DNA of 64,000 nucleotides, from contig QXWR01000004.1 in the NCBI GenBank assembly GCA_009911065.1, positions 62,001 to 126,000 of the forward strand, written 5' to 3'. The notes under the pieces were generated by a model. It was not told where the DNA came from and did not search any database. It saw only the letters and a program-made list of their open reading frames with translations. The stretch comes from Clostridiaceae bacterium. GTDB lineage: Bacteria; Bacillota; Clostridia; Lachnospirales; Lachnospiraceae. Made by a program: the position numbers and the translations under genes. Shown here piece after piece: positions 8,827-16,507 of this stretch; position 1 is the first letter of the stretch, and each line of letters begins with the position of its first letter.

Positions 8827-8909
8827 ATGATTTAGAGACAAGAACCAGAATGATTTAGAATGGGTCTAAAAATGGGAAAAGGAAAAAATTGCAGTAAGGA
8901 GAGTGACGG

Positions 8910-10193
8910 ATGAAGAGTCCAAAAAATTATAAACAATTACTTGGCATTGGGATGTGTTTCTGTCTGACCTTTCATGGAGTTGCGTATGGTCAGATGAACT
9001 TTCAGCCGACCATACAAGAAAATAGTGGAAGATGGGCAGCAAGTTCAAATGTCTTATATCAGGAGACAAGGTTAGCAGGTCCGGAAGAATTAAACAGCAA
9101 TGGTTCCCCATCTGGTCAAGACTGGCCAGGAAACGGAAGCTCAACCTTTGGTCCTTCAGGGGCGAACAACACAAATCCAACCACTGGTCCCTCAGGGGCG
9201 GACAACACAAATCCATCCTTTGGGCCGCCAGGGTCAGACAGCGCAAATCCATCTTTAAATCCGCCAGCATCCGACAACGGAGTTTCTTCGGATGGTCCTG
9301 GTGCATCTGACGGGGGCAGTATGGCAGGTCCGGGACAGACAGGAGTCCAGCCACCTTTTGGCCAGCCGGATTCCCTGCAGCCAGCTGGGGACGGACAAAA
9401 TGGAGCAGCAGCTTTGGCAGAGCCGGAGATTCAGGCGGAAGGGGCAGTGTTGATTGACGGGGCTACGGGAAAGGTATTGTATGGAAAAAATGCAGACCAG
9501 CAGTTTTTCCCTGCAAGTATCACTAAGATTATGACTGCCCTTCTTGTGCTGGAGCGGTGCAATTTGGGGGATGTGGTGACTTTTTCTTCTTCTGCAACCA
9601 CCAATCTGGAATCTGGAGCCGTATCTCTTAACATCACTGCGGGAGATCAGCTGACAGTGGAACAGTGTCTTTACGGCCTCTTGTTAAAGTCAGCTAATGA
9701 GATTGGCAATGGTTTGGCAGAACATGTGTCTGGAAGTGTGGAGGCATTTGCCCAGCTTATGAATGCAAGGGCCAGAGAGCTTGGATGTACCAATACAAAT
9801 TTTGTCAATCCCCATGGACTTAACAATGCAGACCATAAGACGACGCCTCACGATATGGCGCTGATCATGCGGGCGGCTTTGGGAAAGGCGGATTTTTGCA
9901 GGATTGACACCACATGCACTTATGAATTTCCGGCGATCCAAAAGGAAGGAACCCGGACGCTTACCATGGGCCATAAGATGATGCAGCCGTCAGATTCTCG
10001 GTATTATGAAGGAATTATTGGAGGTAAGACTGGATATACTTCTCTGGCAGGCAATACGCTGGTGACAGCTGTGGAGCGAAACGGAGTTCGGCTGATTGTG
10101 GTGGTGATGAAGGCAAATCAGACCCATTATACGGATACAAAAGCCCTTTTGGACTATGGATTTGCCAACTATGGGGTTTTGATGGGAAGATAG
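8910..10193 (+). CDS. D-alanyl-D-alanine carboxypeptidase (penicillin-binding protein 5/6 family)
   Basis: A 427-residue exported serine peptidase that trims the terminal D-Ala from peptidoglycan pentapeptides. A signal peptide covers the first ~28 residues (LLGIGMCFCLTFHGVAYG). A low-complexity Pro/Gly/Asn/Ser linker runs to about residue 165 and contains a 12-residue repeat. The S11 catalytic domain then shows the SxxK motif in PASITKIMTALL (near residue 200), the SxN motif in SANEIGNGL (near 260) and KTG in GGKTGYTSLAGN (near 372). The usual C-terminal membrane-anchoring extension of classical DacA is missing, as the protein ends shortly after DYGFANYGVLMGR. The long linker placed before the catalytic domain is unusual for the family. 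AAGGAG precedes the start. Confidence 0.9.
   Translation: MKSPKNYKQLLGIGMCFCLTFHGVAYGQMNFQPTIQENSGRWAASSNVLYQETRLAGPEELNSNGSPSGQDWPGNGSSTFGPSGANNTNPTTGPSGADNTNPSFGPPGSDSANPSLNPPASDNGVSSDGPGASDGGSMAGPGQTGVQPPFGQPDSLQPAGDGQNGAAALAEPEIQAEGAVLIDGATGKVLYGKNADQQFFPASITKIMTALLVLERCNLGDVVTFSSSATTNLESGAVSLNITAGDQLTVEQCLYGLLLKSANEIGNGLAEHVSGSVEAFAQLMNARARELGCTNTNFVNPHGLNNADHKTTPHDMALIMRAALGKADFCRIDTTCTYEFPAIQKEGTRTLTMGHKMMQPSDSRYYEGIIGGKTGYTSLAGNTLVTAVERNGVRLIVVVMKANQTHYTDTKALLDYGFANYGVLMGR
9144..9287 (+). repeat. Degenerate 36-bp tandem repeat inside the carboxypeptidase gene
   Basis: Four in-frame units of 36 bases encode TFGPSGANNTNP, TTGPSGADNTNP, SFGPPGSDSANP and SLNPPASDNGVS. The first two are nearly identical, so the number of units may vary between strains. 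Confidence 0.75.
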
Positions 10194-10310
10194 AAGGAGA
10201 TAAAAAGATGCTTTCTTTTCCTTTGGTTTTATAGTATACTGATATTGTGCCAAAATGAAGGAGAGGGATCGTTTCAGTATCCTTAGAGCCTATTACATAA
10301 GGGGACAGAT

Positions 10311-11084
10311 ATGAAGGAAAAACTATATACCATGGAGTTGACTGATGCAGTGAAAGCAGGGGATGAGTGCCTGTTTTGCTGGCTGGAGAGAAAGCTGGAA
10401 CAGGAGAACCTGGAGTTTGTTCTGGGTTCTTCTTATATGGAAGGAGACATCCGGGAAGAGACCAGCATTAAGGGGTTTTGCAGACACCATACCAAGATGA
10501 TGTATGATTATGGCAACAGCTTGGGGAATGCCTGGATTATGAAATCCCGGTTGGAATATGTGAATCGGGAATGGAAAAAGCAGATGGCCCAGGATATGCC
10601 AGGGAAAAAAGCCGGATTTTTCAGCCGGTTAGGCAAATCCGGCGACACGAAGACACAGGAAGCAGTTTCCACTGCAGAGGCTTGGATTCGCTTAGAAGAA
10701 AAACATTGTTATGTTTGCAGCCGCATGAAAAAGATTTATGGGCGCATGTTGGATACGTTTGTTTATTTGCTTAAGGCAGAACCGGAATTTGGCAGGCTTT
10801 TAATGGAGTCAAAGGGATTCTGCCTTCCTCATTTTGCCGACATTCTTCATGTGTGCTATGAAAAACTGAAGCCGGAAGAGCAGCAGGTTTGGATTCCTAA
10901 ATTGCGTCAGTTAATGGAGACGAATCTGGACCGGGTTCAGGAGGATATTGACTGGATGATTGAGAAATACGATTACCGAAATCAGGATGCAGACTGGAAG
11001 CAGTCCCGGGATGCACTACAGCGAACGATGCAGAAGCTTGTGGGGAGTCATCCGGCAGACCCAGTGTTTAAGTGTCAAAAGTAA
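10311..11084 (+). CDS. DUF6062-like cysteine-rich protein, function unknown
   Basis: A 257-residue soluble protein with paired cysteine motifs arranged in two halves. The first half has CLFCWLERKLEQENLEFVL and GFCRHHTKMMYDYGN; the second has CYVCSRMKKIYGRMLDTFVYLL and GFCLPHFADIL. The CxxC and FCxxH pattern suggests two metal-binding (probably zinc) modules made by an internal duplication. From memory this matches the DUF6062 family found in Clostridia, for which I know no function. It begins at ATG 10311 after a 117-base gap and precedes rubrerythrin by 112 bases on the same strand. Whether it is linked to redox stress through that neighbour is unknown. Confidence 0.7.
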   Translation: MKEKLYTMELTDAVKAGDECLFCWLERKLEQENLEFVLGSSYMEGDIREETSIKGFCRHHTKMMYDYGNSLGNAWIMKSRLEYVNREWKKQMAQDMPGKKAGFFSRLGKSGDTKTQEAVSTAEAWIRLEEKHCYVCSRMKKIYGRMLDTFVYLLKAEPEFGRLLMESKGFCLPHFADILHVCYEKLKPEEQQVWIPKLRQLMETNLDRVQEDIDWMIEKYDYRNQDADWKQSRDALQRTMQKLVGSHPADPVFKCQK

Positions 11085-11195
11085 ATGGGGGATAAGATAC
11101 ATTTTAACAGAAAAAAAGGCATATTTTAGAGAGAATGAGAAATAATAGTGGAGAATCAAAACGACAGATTTTTATAATTTGGAAGGAGATTTTCC

Positions 11196-11789
11196 ATGGT
11201 GGATTTTAAGAACAGTGAGACAGCCAAAAACCTGATGCGGGCATTTGCAGGAGAAAGTCAGGCCAGAAACCGTTATACCATCGCCGCTGATCAGGCAAAG
11301 AAAGAAGGACTTTATGTGGTTCAGTCCGTGTTTTTGTTTACAGCAGAGCAAGAGCGGGCACACGCGCAGGTTTTCTATGATTATTTAAAGGAGCTGAAGG
11401 GAGAAAATATCCAAATTGACGGCGGATATCCCATAGATCAGTATGATAAAAGTCTGGATCTTTTAAAGGCAGCACGACATAATGAATATGAAGAGTTCCA
11501 GGATGTATACCAGAATTTTGGAAAGACAGCGAAAGAAGAAGGTTTTGCTCAGATTGCCGACGGATTTTTCCGCATTGGAGATATTGAGAAGATTCACGGA
11601 GACCGGTTCCAGCTGTTTGCCGATTATCTGGAGAAAAATCAGCTTTTTGTATCAGAGGTGGAGACTGGATGGATGTGCTTAAACTGTGGATTTGCATTCC
11701 GAGGTACCAAAGCGCCTGCTTCCTGTCCGGTGTGTCACCATGAGCAGGGATATTTTATCCGGCTTGAGCTGGCTCCTTATATTCAATAA
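11196..11789 (+). CDS. rbr: Rubrerythrin
   Basis: A 197-residue non-haem iron peroxidase that reduces hydrogen peroxide in anaerobes. The N-terminal ferritin-like four-helix domain has the di-iron ligands in AGESQARNRYTIAADQ, TAEQERAHAQVFYDYL, ARHNEYEEFQDVY and IADGFFRIGDIEKIHGDRF. The C-terminal rubredoxin-like domain has two cysteine pairs, CLNCGFAFRG and CPVCHHEQGYF, for one iron. GGAAGGAG lies just before the start at 11196. It is followed by a structured non-coding stretch. No PerR or Fur box was recognised upstream. Confidence 0.95.
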   Translation: MVDFKNSETAKNLMRAFAGESQARNRYTIAADQAKKEGLYVVQSVFLFTAEQERAHAQVFYDYLKELKGENIQIDGGYPIDQYDKSLDLLKAARHNEYEEFQDVYQNFGKTAKEEGFAQIADGFFRIGDIEKIHGDRFQLFADYLEKNQLFVSEVETGWMCLNCGFAFRGTKAPASCPVCHHEQGYFIRLELAPYIQ

Positions 11790-11831
11790 ATTGGCTGGAA
11801 CGAATCTGTGGTGTAAAATTCCTTTAGATCC

Positions 11832-11963
11832 CAAGTACCGGATTTAGATGACTGGCAGCGTTACCGTCAAAATCCGGCCCTTGGGGCGAGTGTCTCCTTG
11901 TCCTCGAAGGGGAAGTGTGAATCCATAAAGAAGATTCATACATTGTTTGTGCCGAAAGGCAAG
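11832..11963 (+). ncRNA. Candidate structured leader RNA of unknown class
   Basis: Several hairpins follow each other between rbr and the HAD gene. The first pairs CCCAAG (11831-11836) with CTTGGG and, nested, CCGGATTT (11838-11845) with AAATCCGG (11870-11877), and then a GAC/GTC-closed tip. The third pairs GTGTGAATC (11915-11923) with GATTCATAC (11933-11941). The fourth is TGCC-GAAA-GGCA, a GNRA-capped stem near 11950-11961. An AAGGAGG sits at 11972-11978. I do not recognise a riboswitch class, and no poly-U tract follows the first stem, so a simple terminator is not a full explanation. It could be a cis-regulator of the downstream genes or a stand-alone RNA. Confidence 0.35.
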
Positions 11964-12037
11964 GATGACGTAAGGAGGGCATGTTCACAAGAATGAAACA
12001 TCAAATAAAACAGGAAACAGAACAGGAGAGTATACAT

Positions 12038-12706
12038 ATGAAGGACCGGACCATTCACGGCGTGATTTTTGATCAGGACGGTTTGTTGTTTGACACGGAG
12101 CGTCTTTCCGCAGAGGCGTGGGATATGGCGGGGGATGAGCTGGGGTTTCATTTACAGGAATCTTTTTTATGTACCATTCGGGGAGCTAATGCCCAGGATG
12201 CGGCCAGACGGTTCGGGGAGGTTTTTGGAGACGCATTTGATTTCTGGAAACTGAGAGAGCGAAAGCAGGAACATTTTCTTCGGATGCTGCGGGAGCGGGA
12301 TATGCCGGTAAAGCCGGGAGCTTATGAGCTTTTGGCTTATTTAAAAGAGAACAATTATAAGGTGGCGCTGGCAACGGCAAGCAGCCGGGAATATTCTGTG
12401 GAGAATTTAAAGCGGGCAGGGATTGAGTCCTTTTTCTCCTATATGGTGACAGGGGATATAGTAAAGCAGGCAAAACCCAACCCTGAAATCTTTTGGAAGG
12501 CATCTGAGCTGATGGAAGAAAAACCGGCTCATTGTTTGATTTTGGAGGATAGTATCAATGGGGTGGAGGCTGGCATTCAGGGCGGATTTGTCACAATAAT
12601 GGTGCCAGATTTGACTCAGCCAGAGGAGAAGCTGCGCCAGAGGTTAAATCGGGTGTGCGGTTCACTGTTGGAGGTTAGAGACTGGTTGATGGAGGAACAG
12701 AAATAG
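12038..12706 (+). CDS. HAD-superfamily hydrolase (beta-phosphoglucomutase/phosphatase-like)
   Basis: A 222-residue HAD protein. Motif I is VIFDQDGLLFDTE with the nucleophile and acid/base aspartates DxD. The cap domain is alpha-helical (subfamily IA). Motif II is ALATASS, motif III is KQAKPNPEIF with the lysine, and motif IV is LILEDSINGVEAG. The substrate is likely a sugar phosphate or other small phosphoester, but it cannot be named. The ATG at 12038 behind AGGAGAG is chosen because the HAD fold begins a few residues later; in-frame ATGs at 11981 and 11993 are possible but poorly spaced. The stop codon abuts the GTG start of the next gene, which indicates translational coupling. Confidence 0.85.
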   Translation: MKDRTIHGVIFDQDGLLFDTERLSAEAWDMAGDELGFHLQESFLCTIRGANAQDAARRFGEVFGDAFDFWKLRERKQEHFLRMLRERDMPVKPGAYELLAYLKENNYKVALATASSREYSVENLKRAGIESFFSYMVTGDIVKQAKPNPEIFWKASELMEEKPAHCLILEDSINGVEAGIQGGFVTIMVPDLTQPEEKLRQRLNRVCGSLLEVRDWLMEEQK

Positions 12707-13573
12707 GTGAGACAAGGATTATGGCTGGCAGCTGTTCTGGCGGCAGGTGCGGCAGGCGGCTTTTTGCGGTCCCAGTATGAGAGAGACCATTTTGTGGTGG
12801 AAGAAACCACAGTTTTTACGAAAAAGGTCAGGCAGCCAAGAACCGTGGTGTTTCTTACAGATCTTCATGACAAGGAATTTGGAGAGGGAAACCGATGTCT
12901 GTTGGATGCAATAAAGAAGTTACAGCCGGATTTTGTCCTCATAGGCGGAGATACTATGGTGGTAAAGCCGGATAAGGCCAGACTGGAAACGACCAAGCGT
13001 CTGCTAAAGGGGCTTCACCAGATTTGCCCGGTATATTATGGCAATGGCAACCATGAGCAGCGTCTGCAAAAGGAGCGGAAGCTTTATGGGGATTTATATG
13101 ACCAGTTTGAGAAGCTATTAAAGCAGTGTGGTGTGGTTTACTTATCTGACAAGTCTGTGAATGTGGAGGAGGATATTCGAATTAGCGGTTTGAATATCGA
13201 AAAAACCTATTACCGGGACTGGATTCCAGGAAAAATGACTCAGAATTACATTCAAAAACACTTAGGAGAGGCGGACCGGGATCGTTTTCAGATTCTTCTG
13301 GCCCATTCGCCGTTGTTTTTTGACGCTTATACAGGGTGGGGAGCAGATCTGACTTTATCGGGACATTTTCACGGCGGTACCATTCGTATTCCAGTGCTGG
13401 GCGGGGTGATGACGCCTCAATACCAGTTCTTTTTGCCCTGCTGTGCAGGGACTTTTGAGAAAAATAATCAGTATCTGATTGTTGGACGGGGACTGGGAAC
13501 CCATTCCATCAACATTCGGATTTATAATAAACCACAGGTGGTGGCAGTGAAATTGATGCCGTCTGGGTCATAA
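12707..13573 (+). CDS. Membrane-anchored metallophosphoesterase (YkuE-like)
   Basis: A 288-residue calcineurin-like phosphoesterase. An N-terminal hydrophobic anchor (LWLAAVLAAGAAGGFL) is followed by the metal-binding motifs FLTDLHDKEFG, VLIGGDTMV, YYGNGNHEQRL, LLAHSPLFFD and LSGHFHGGTIRIP, in family order. It resembles the YkuE/YaeI group, thought to act on envelope or lipid-related phosphoesters; the real substrate is not known. Translation begins at GTG 12707 directly after the HAD stop codon, using GGAGG inside the HAD gene. pcrA follows 23 bases downstream, so the three genes probably form one transcript. Confidence 0.85.
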   Translation: MRQGLWLAAVLAAGAAGGFLRSQYERDHFVVEETTVFTKKVRQPRTVVFLTDLHDKEFGEGNRCLLDAIKKLQPDFVLIGGDTMVVKPDKARLETTKRLLKGLHQICPVYYGNGNHEQRLQKERKLYGDLYDQFEKLLKQCGVVYLSDKSVNVEEDIRISGLNIEKTYYRDWIPGKMTQNYIQKHLGEADRDRFQILLAHSPLFFDAYTGWGADLTLSGHFHGGTIRIPVLGGVMTPQYQFFLPCCAGTFEKNNQYLIVGRGLGTHSINIRIYNKPQVVAVKLMPSGS

Positions 13574-13596
13574 AAGAGGAAAGGAGCCAATTACAT

Positions 13597-15993
13597 ATGG
13601 CAGTTTATGACATGTTAAATCCAAGACAGCAGGAGGCCGTTCTGTATACGGAAGGGCCTTTGCTTGTTTTGGCAGGGGCAGGCTCCGGCAAAACGCGGGT
13701 TCTGACTCATCGAATTGCATACCTGATTGGAGAAAAAGGGGTAAATCCCTGGAATATTTTAGCCATCACTTTTACCAATAAGGCAGCTGGAGAGATGCGG
13801 GACCGGGTGGACAATCTGGTAGAGTCCGGAGCGGGAAGTGTGTGGGTCAGCACATTTCACTCTCTCTGTGTGCGGATTCTTCGTCGGTTTATAGAGTATC
13901 TGGACTATGAAAATAATTTTTCCATTTATGATGCAGATGACCAGAAGACCCTGATGAAACAGATTCTTAAAAAAATGGATTTAGATCCAAAACAGTTTCG
14001 GGAACGGGATATGATGAGCGCCATTTCCAGTGCAAAAAATGAACTGATTGGAGTAGACGAGTTCTGGAAAAATGCGCAGGGAGACTGGCGTCTGAAAAAG
14101 ATTGCGGAGGTTTATGAGGCATATCAGGGGGAATTAAAGAAGAATAATGCTCTGGATTTTGACGATCTGATTTTCAGGACCGTGGATTTGTTCCGGGTCA
14201 ATAAAGAGGTGTTGGACTATTACCAGGAACGGTTTCGCTATATTCTGGTGGATGAATATCAGGATACCAACACAGCACAGTTTGAGTTGATTTCTCTTCT
14301 GGCGGGAAAATATAAAAATCTTTGTGTGGTGGGGGATGACGATCAGTCGATTTATAAGTTTCGGGGAGCAGATATTGGGAATATACTGAATTTTGAGGAG
14401 ACTTTTCCAGGGGCAAAGACCGTGAAGCTGGAACAAAATTACCGTTCTACCAGCCATATTTTAGATGCAGCCAATGAGGTAATCCGCAACAACCGGGGGA
14501 GAAAGGAAAAGACCTTGTGGACTGCCAATGAGGAGGGAAGTCTGGTTAAGTTCCGTCAGTTTGACCAGGCTGGCGAGGAGGCAGAAGGCATTATCCGGGA
14601 TGTGATGGCTCAGGGAAGGGCTTATAAGGATTTTGCTGTGCTTTATCGGACCAACGCTCAGTCCCGGTTGTTGGAGGAACGGTGTATTGCCTATAATGTG
14701 CCTTACCGGCTGGTGGGTGGTGTGAACTTTTATCAGCGGAAGGAGATTAAGGATATTCTGGCTTATTTAAAGACGATTGCCAATGGCCGGGATGATCTGG
14801 CGTCTCAGCGGATTATCAATGTGCCCAAAAGGGGCATTGGAGCAGCGACCATTGGAAGAGTTGCCAGTTGGGCGGCTTCTAAAGATATAAGCTTTTATCA
14901 GGGATGCGTTCAGGCGGCGTCTGTTCCAGGGGTAGGAAAGTCAGCTGGAAAGGTTCAGTCTTTTGTAAGCCAAATTGAAGACTTCCGCCGGCGGATACAG
15001 GGCTGGGAGCTGGAGCAGAAAAAAGCAGGACAGCAGGCGGCGGCTTCTTTGGAGAGCAGCGAAGCTTTTTTGGAGGGACAACCACTGCCTTTGGCACAGG
15101 GAGGGAAAAGTCAGGAAGAAGAAAAATATGGACTTTGGAGTCTGATTGAAGATATTTTAAGGGAGACCGGATACCAGGAAGAATTGAAAGCAGAAGGGGA
15201 AGAAGAGGCAAAAGAGCGTCTGGAAAACATCCATGAACTGATTAACAAGGCTGTCAACTATTGTGAGGAAAGTTTGGAACCGACTTTGGACGGATTTTTG
15301 GAGGAAGTGGCTCTTGTGGCAGATATTGACCGGATGGATGAATCCGATGACCGGATGACCCTTATGACGCTTCACAGTGCAAAAGGACTGGAATTTCCCG
15401 TGGTATATTTAAGTGGTATGGAGGATGGGCTGTTTCCTAATTCCAGGACAATTATGTCTGACGACCCCACCGAGATGGAAGAGGAGCGGCGGCTTTGCTA
15501 TGTGGGAATTACGCGGGCCAGAGAGCGGCTGGTAATGACAGCGTCCCGTTCGCGTATGAACCGGGGAGAGATTCACTATTCTAGGGTGAGCCGGTTTGTG
15601 GATGAGATTCCGGAAGAATTGCTGGATAAAGGAAAATCCGTATGGGGAGGGGCAAAGAATAATGAGACCAGAACCAAAGAGGCAGGACAGACTGGCAGCG
15701 GAAGTCCGTTTCAGCGAAAGGATGCACCCTGGAGTCAGAAACAGCAGCAGCTGGGGGTCAGTATGTTTGGGTCTGGCAATGGAAAGGCTCCTGCTTTTGG
15801 GAAAACTTTTACAGTACAAAAGTCCACATCCCTTGACTATGGACCTGGCGACAGGGTGCGCCATGTAAAATTTGGTGAGGGAATTGTGGAGGCAGTGGTG
15901 GACGGAGCAAGAGATTTTGAAGTTACCGTAAATTTTGACCGGTGCGGCGTTAAGAAAATGTTTGCTTCCTTTGCTAAATTGCAAAGATTGTGA
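13597..15993 (+). CDS. pcrA: ATP-dependent DNA helicase PcrA/UvrD
   Basis: A 798-residue superfamily 1A 3'-5' helicase for nucleotide excision repair, replication restart and removal of RecA. Motifs in order are LNPRQQEAVLYTEG (Q motif), Walker A AGAGSGKT near residues 28-35, ITFTNKAAGEM (Ia), ILVDEYQDTNTAQ (II), VVGDDDQSIYKFRGAD (III), LEQNYRST (IV), TLHSAKGLEFPVVYLSGMEDG (V) and EERRLCYVGITRARERL (VI). The C-terminus has the PcrA-type tail ending GDRVRHVKFGEGIVEAV, the Tudor-like fold that contacts RNA polymerase. The length is longer than Bacillus PcrA (about 740), partly through a Gln/Glu-rich insertion around residues 465-510. Confidence 0.95.
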   Translation: MAVYDMLNPRQQEAVLYTEGPLLVLAGAGSGKTRVLTHRIAYLIGEKGVNPWNILAITFTNKAAGEMRDRVDNLVESGAGSVWVSTFHSLCVRILRRFIEYLDYENNFSIYDADDQKTLMKQILKKMDLDPKQFRERDMMSAISSAKNELIGVDEFWKNAQGDWRLKKIAEVYEAYQGELKKNNALDFDDLIFRTVDLFRVNKEVLDYYQERFRYILVDEYQDTNTAQFELISLLAGKYKNLCVVGDDDQSIYKFRGADIGNILNFEETFPGAKTVKLEQNYRSTSHILDAANEVIRNNRGRKEKTLWTANEEGSLVKFRQFDQAGEEAEGIIRDVMAQGRAYKDFAVLYRTNAQSRLLEERCIAYNVPYRLVGGVNFYQRKEIKDILAYLKTIANGRDDLASQRIINVPKRGIGAATIGRVASWAASKDISFYQGCVQAASVPGVGKSAGKVQSFVSQIEDFRRRIQGWELEQKKAGQQAAASLESSEAFLEGQPLPLAQGGKSQEEEKYGLWSLIEDILRETGYQEELKAEGEEEAKERLENIHELINKAVNYCEESLEPTLDGFLEEVALVADIDRMDESDDRMTLMTLHSAKGLEFPVVYLSGMEDGLFPNSRTIMSDDPTEMEEERRLCYVGITRARERLVMTASRSRMNRGEIHYSRVSRFVDEIPEELLDKGKSVWGGAKNNETRTKEAGQTGSGSPFQRKDAPWSQKQQQLGVSMFGSGNGKAPAFGKTFTVQKSTSLDYGPGDRVRHVKFGEGIVEAVVDGARDFEVTVNFDRCGVKKMFASFAKLQRL

Positions 15994-16042
15994 TATTTTT
16001 TCATTTTTTGAATAAAATAGGATAGTAAAAACAGAAAAGAAA

Positions 16043-16051
16043 TGGTATAAT
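16043..16051 (+). promoter_or_regulatory. Extended -10 promoter of the acidic membrane protein gene
   Basis: TGGTATAAT (16043-16051) is a consensus -10 with the TGn extension, 54 bases before the start codon. The matching -35 region (16023-16028) is poor, as is common for extended -10 promoters. Confidence 0.5.
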
Positions 16052-16104
16052 CTAAATAATGCACATGGAAAATGTGTCAGGATGATAGAAAGGACGTGAA
16101 TGAG

Positions 16105-16413
16105 ATGGGTAAGTTTGATGCGATGGGTAAGGACGCACTGAACCGGGTGGAAGAGATTATTAACTCTACCAAATTGAATGATTTCCTCCACAGAAAAGAG
16201 GAAGAAGAAAAGAAGAAAAACTGCATCTTATGGGCATTGGCAATCGTCGGCGCGGTTGCTGCTATTGCAGCCATTGCCTATGGTGTATACCGCTTCTTTA
16301 CTCCGGATTATCTGGAGGACTTTGAGGATGATTTTGATGACGACTTCGATGATGATTTCTTCGAGGACGATGATGACAGCGCCACAGACGCAGACGAGAA
16401 AAAAGAAGATTAA
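16105..16413 (+). CDS. Small single-pass membrane protein with a polyacidic tail, unknown function
   Basis: A 102-residue protein not assigned to a named family. Residues 1-45 are charged and helical (NRVEEIINSTKLNDFLHRKEEEEKKKN). A single transmembrane helix follows (ILWALAIVGAVAAIAAIAYGVYRFF). The C-terminus is almost wholly Asp/Glu with Phe (EDFEDDFDDDFDDDFFEDDD). The run of lysines before the helix suggests that the N-terminus is cytoplasmic and the acidic tail external, where it might bind cations or basic partners; this is inference. The ATG at 16105 is used since AAAGGA precedes it. It has its own promoter and a terminator downstream, so it is a one-gene transcript. Confidence 0.8.
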   Translation: MGKFDAMGKDALNRVEEIINSTKLNDFLHRKEEEEKKKNCILWALAIVGAVAAIAAIAYGVYRFFTPDYLEDFEDDFDDDFDDDFFEDDDDSATDADEKKED

Positions 16414-16433
16414 ATGAAAGATTTATGAAAAGT

Positions 16434-16467
16434 AAGACGTGTCTCACACAGGGGCGCGTCTTTTTTT
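16434..16467 (+). terminator. Intrinsic terminator after the acidic protein gene
   Basis: AAGACGTGT (16434-16442) pairs with GCGCGTCTT (16454-16462), including two G-U pairs, and runs into seven T residues. Confidence 0.75.
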
Positions 16468-16507
16468 CCAAAATTGTTTACTCTGAAAGAATGGGAGGAG
16501 CCATGAG

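Noticed and set aside
9144-9287. A CRISPR array
   Set aside because: The units are in frame, contiguous without spacers and encode a Pro/Gly/Asn linker.
11830-11884. A simple rbr terminator
   Set aside because: The stem is strong but is followed by GC-rich sequence (CCCTTGGGGCG), not a T run, and more hairpins come after it.
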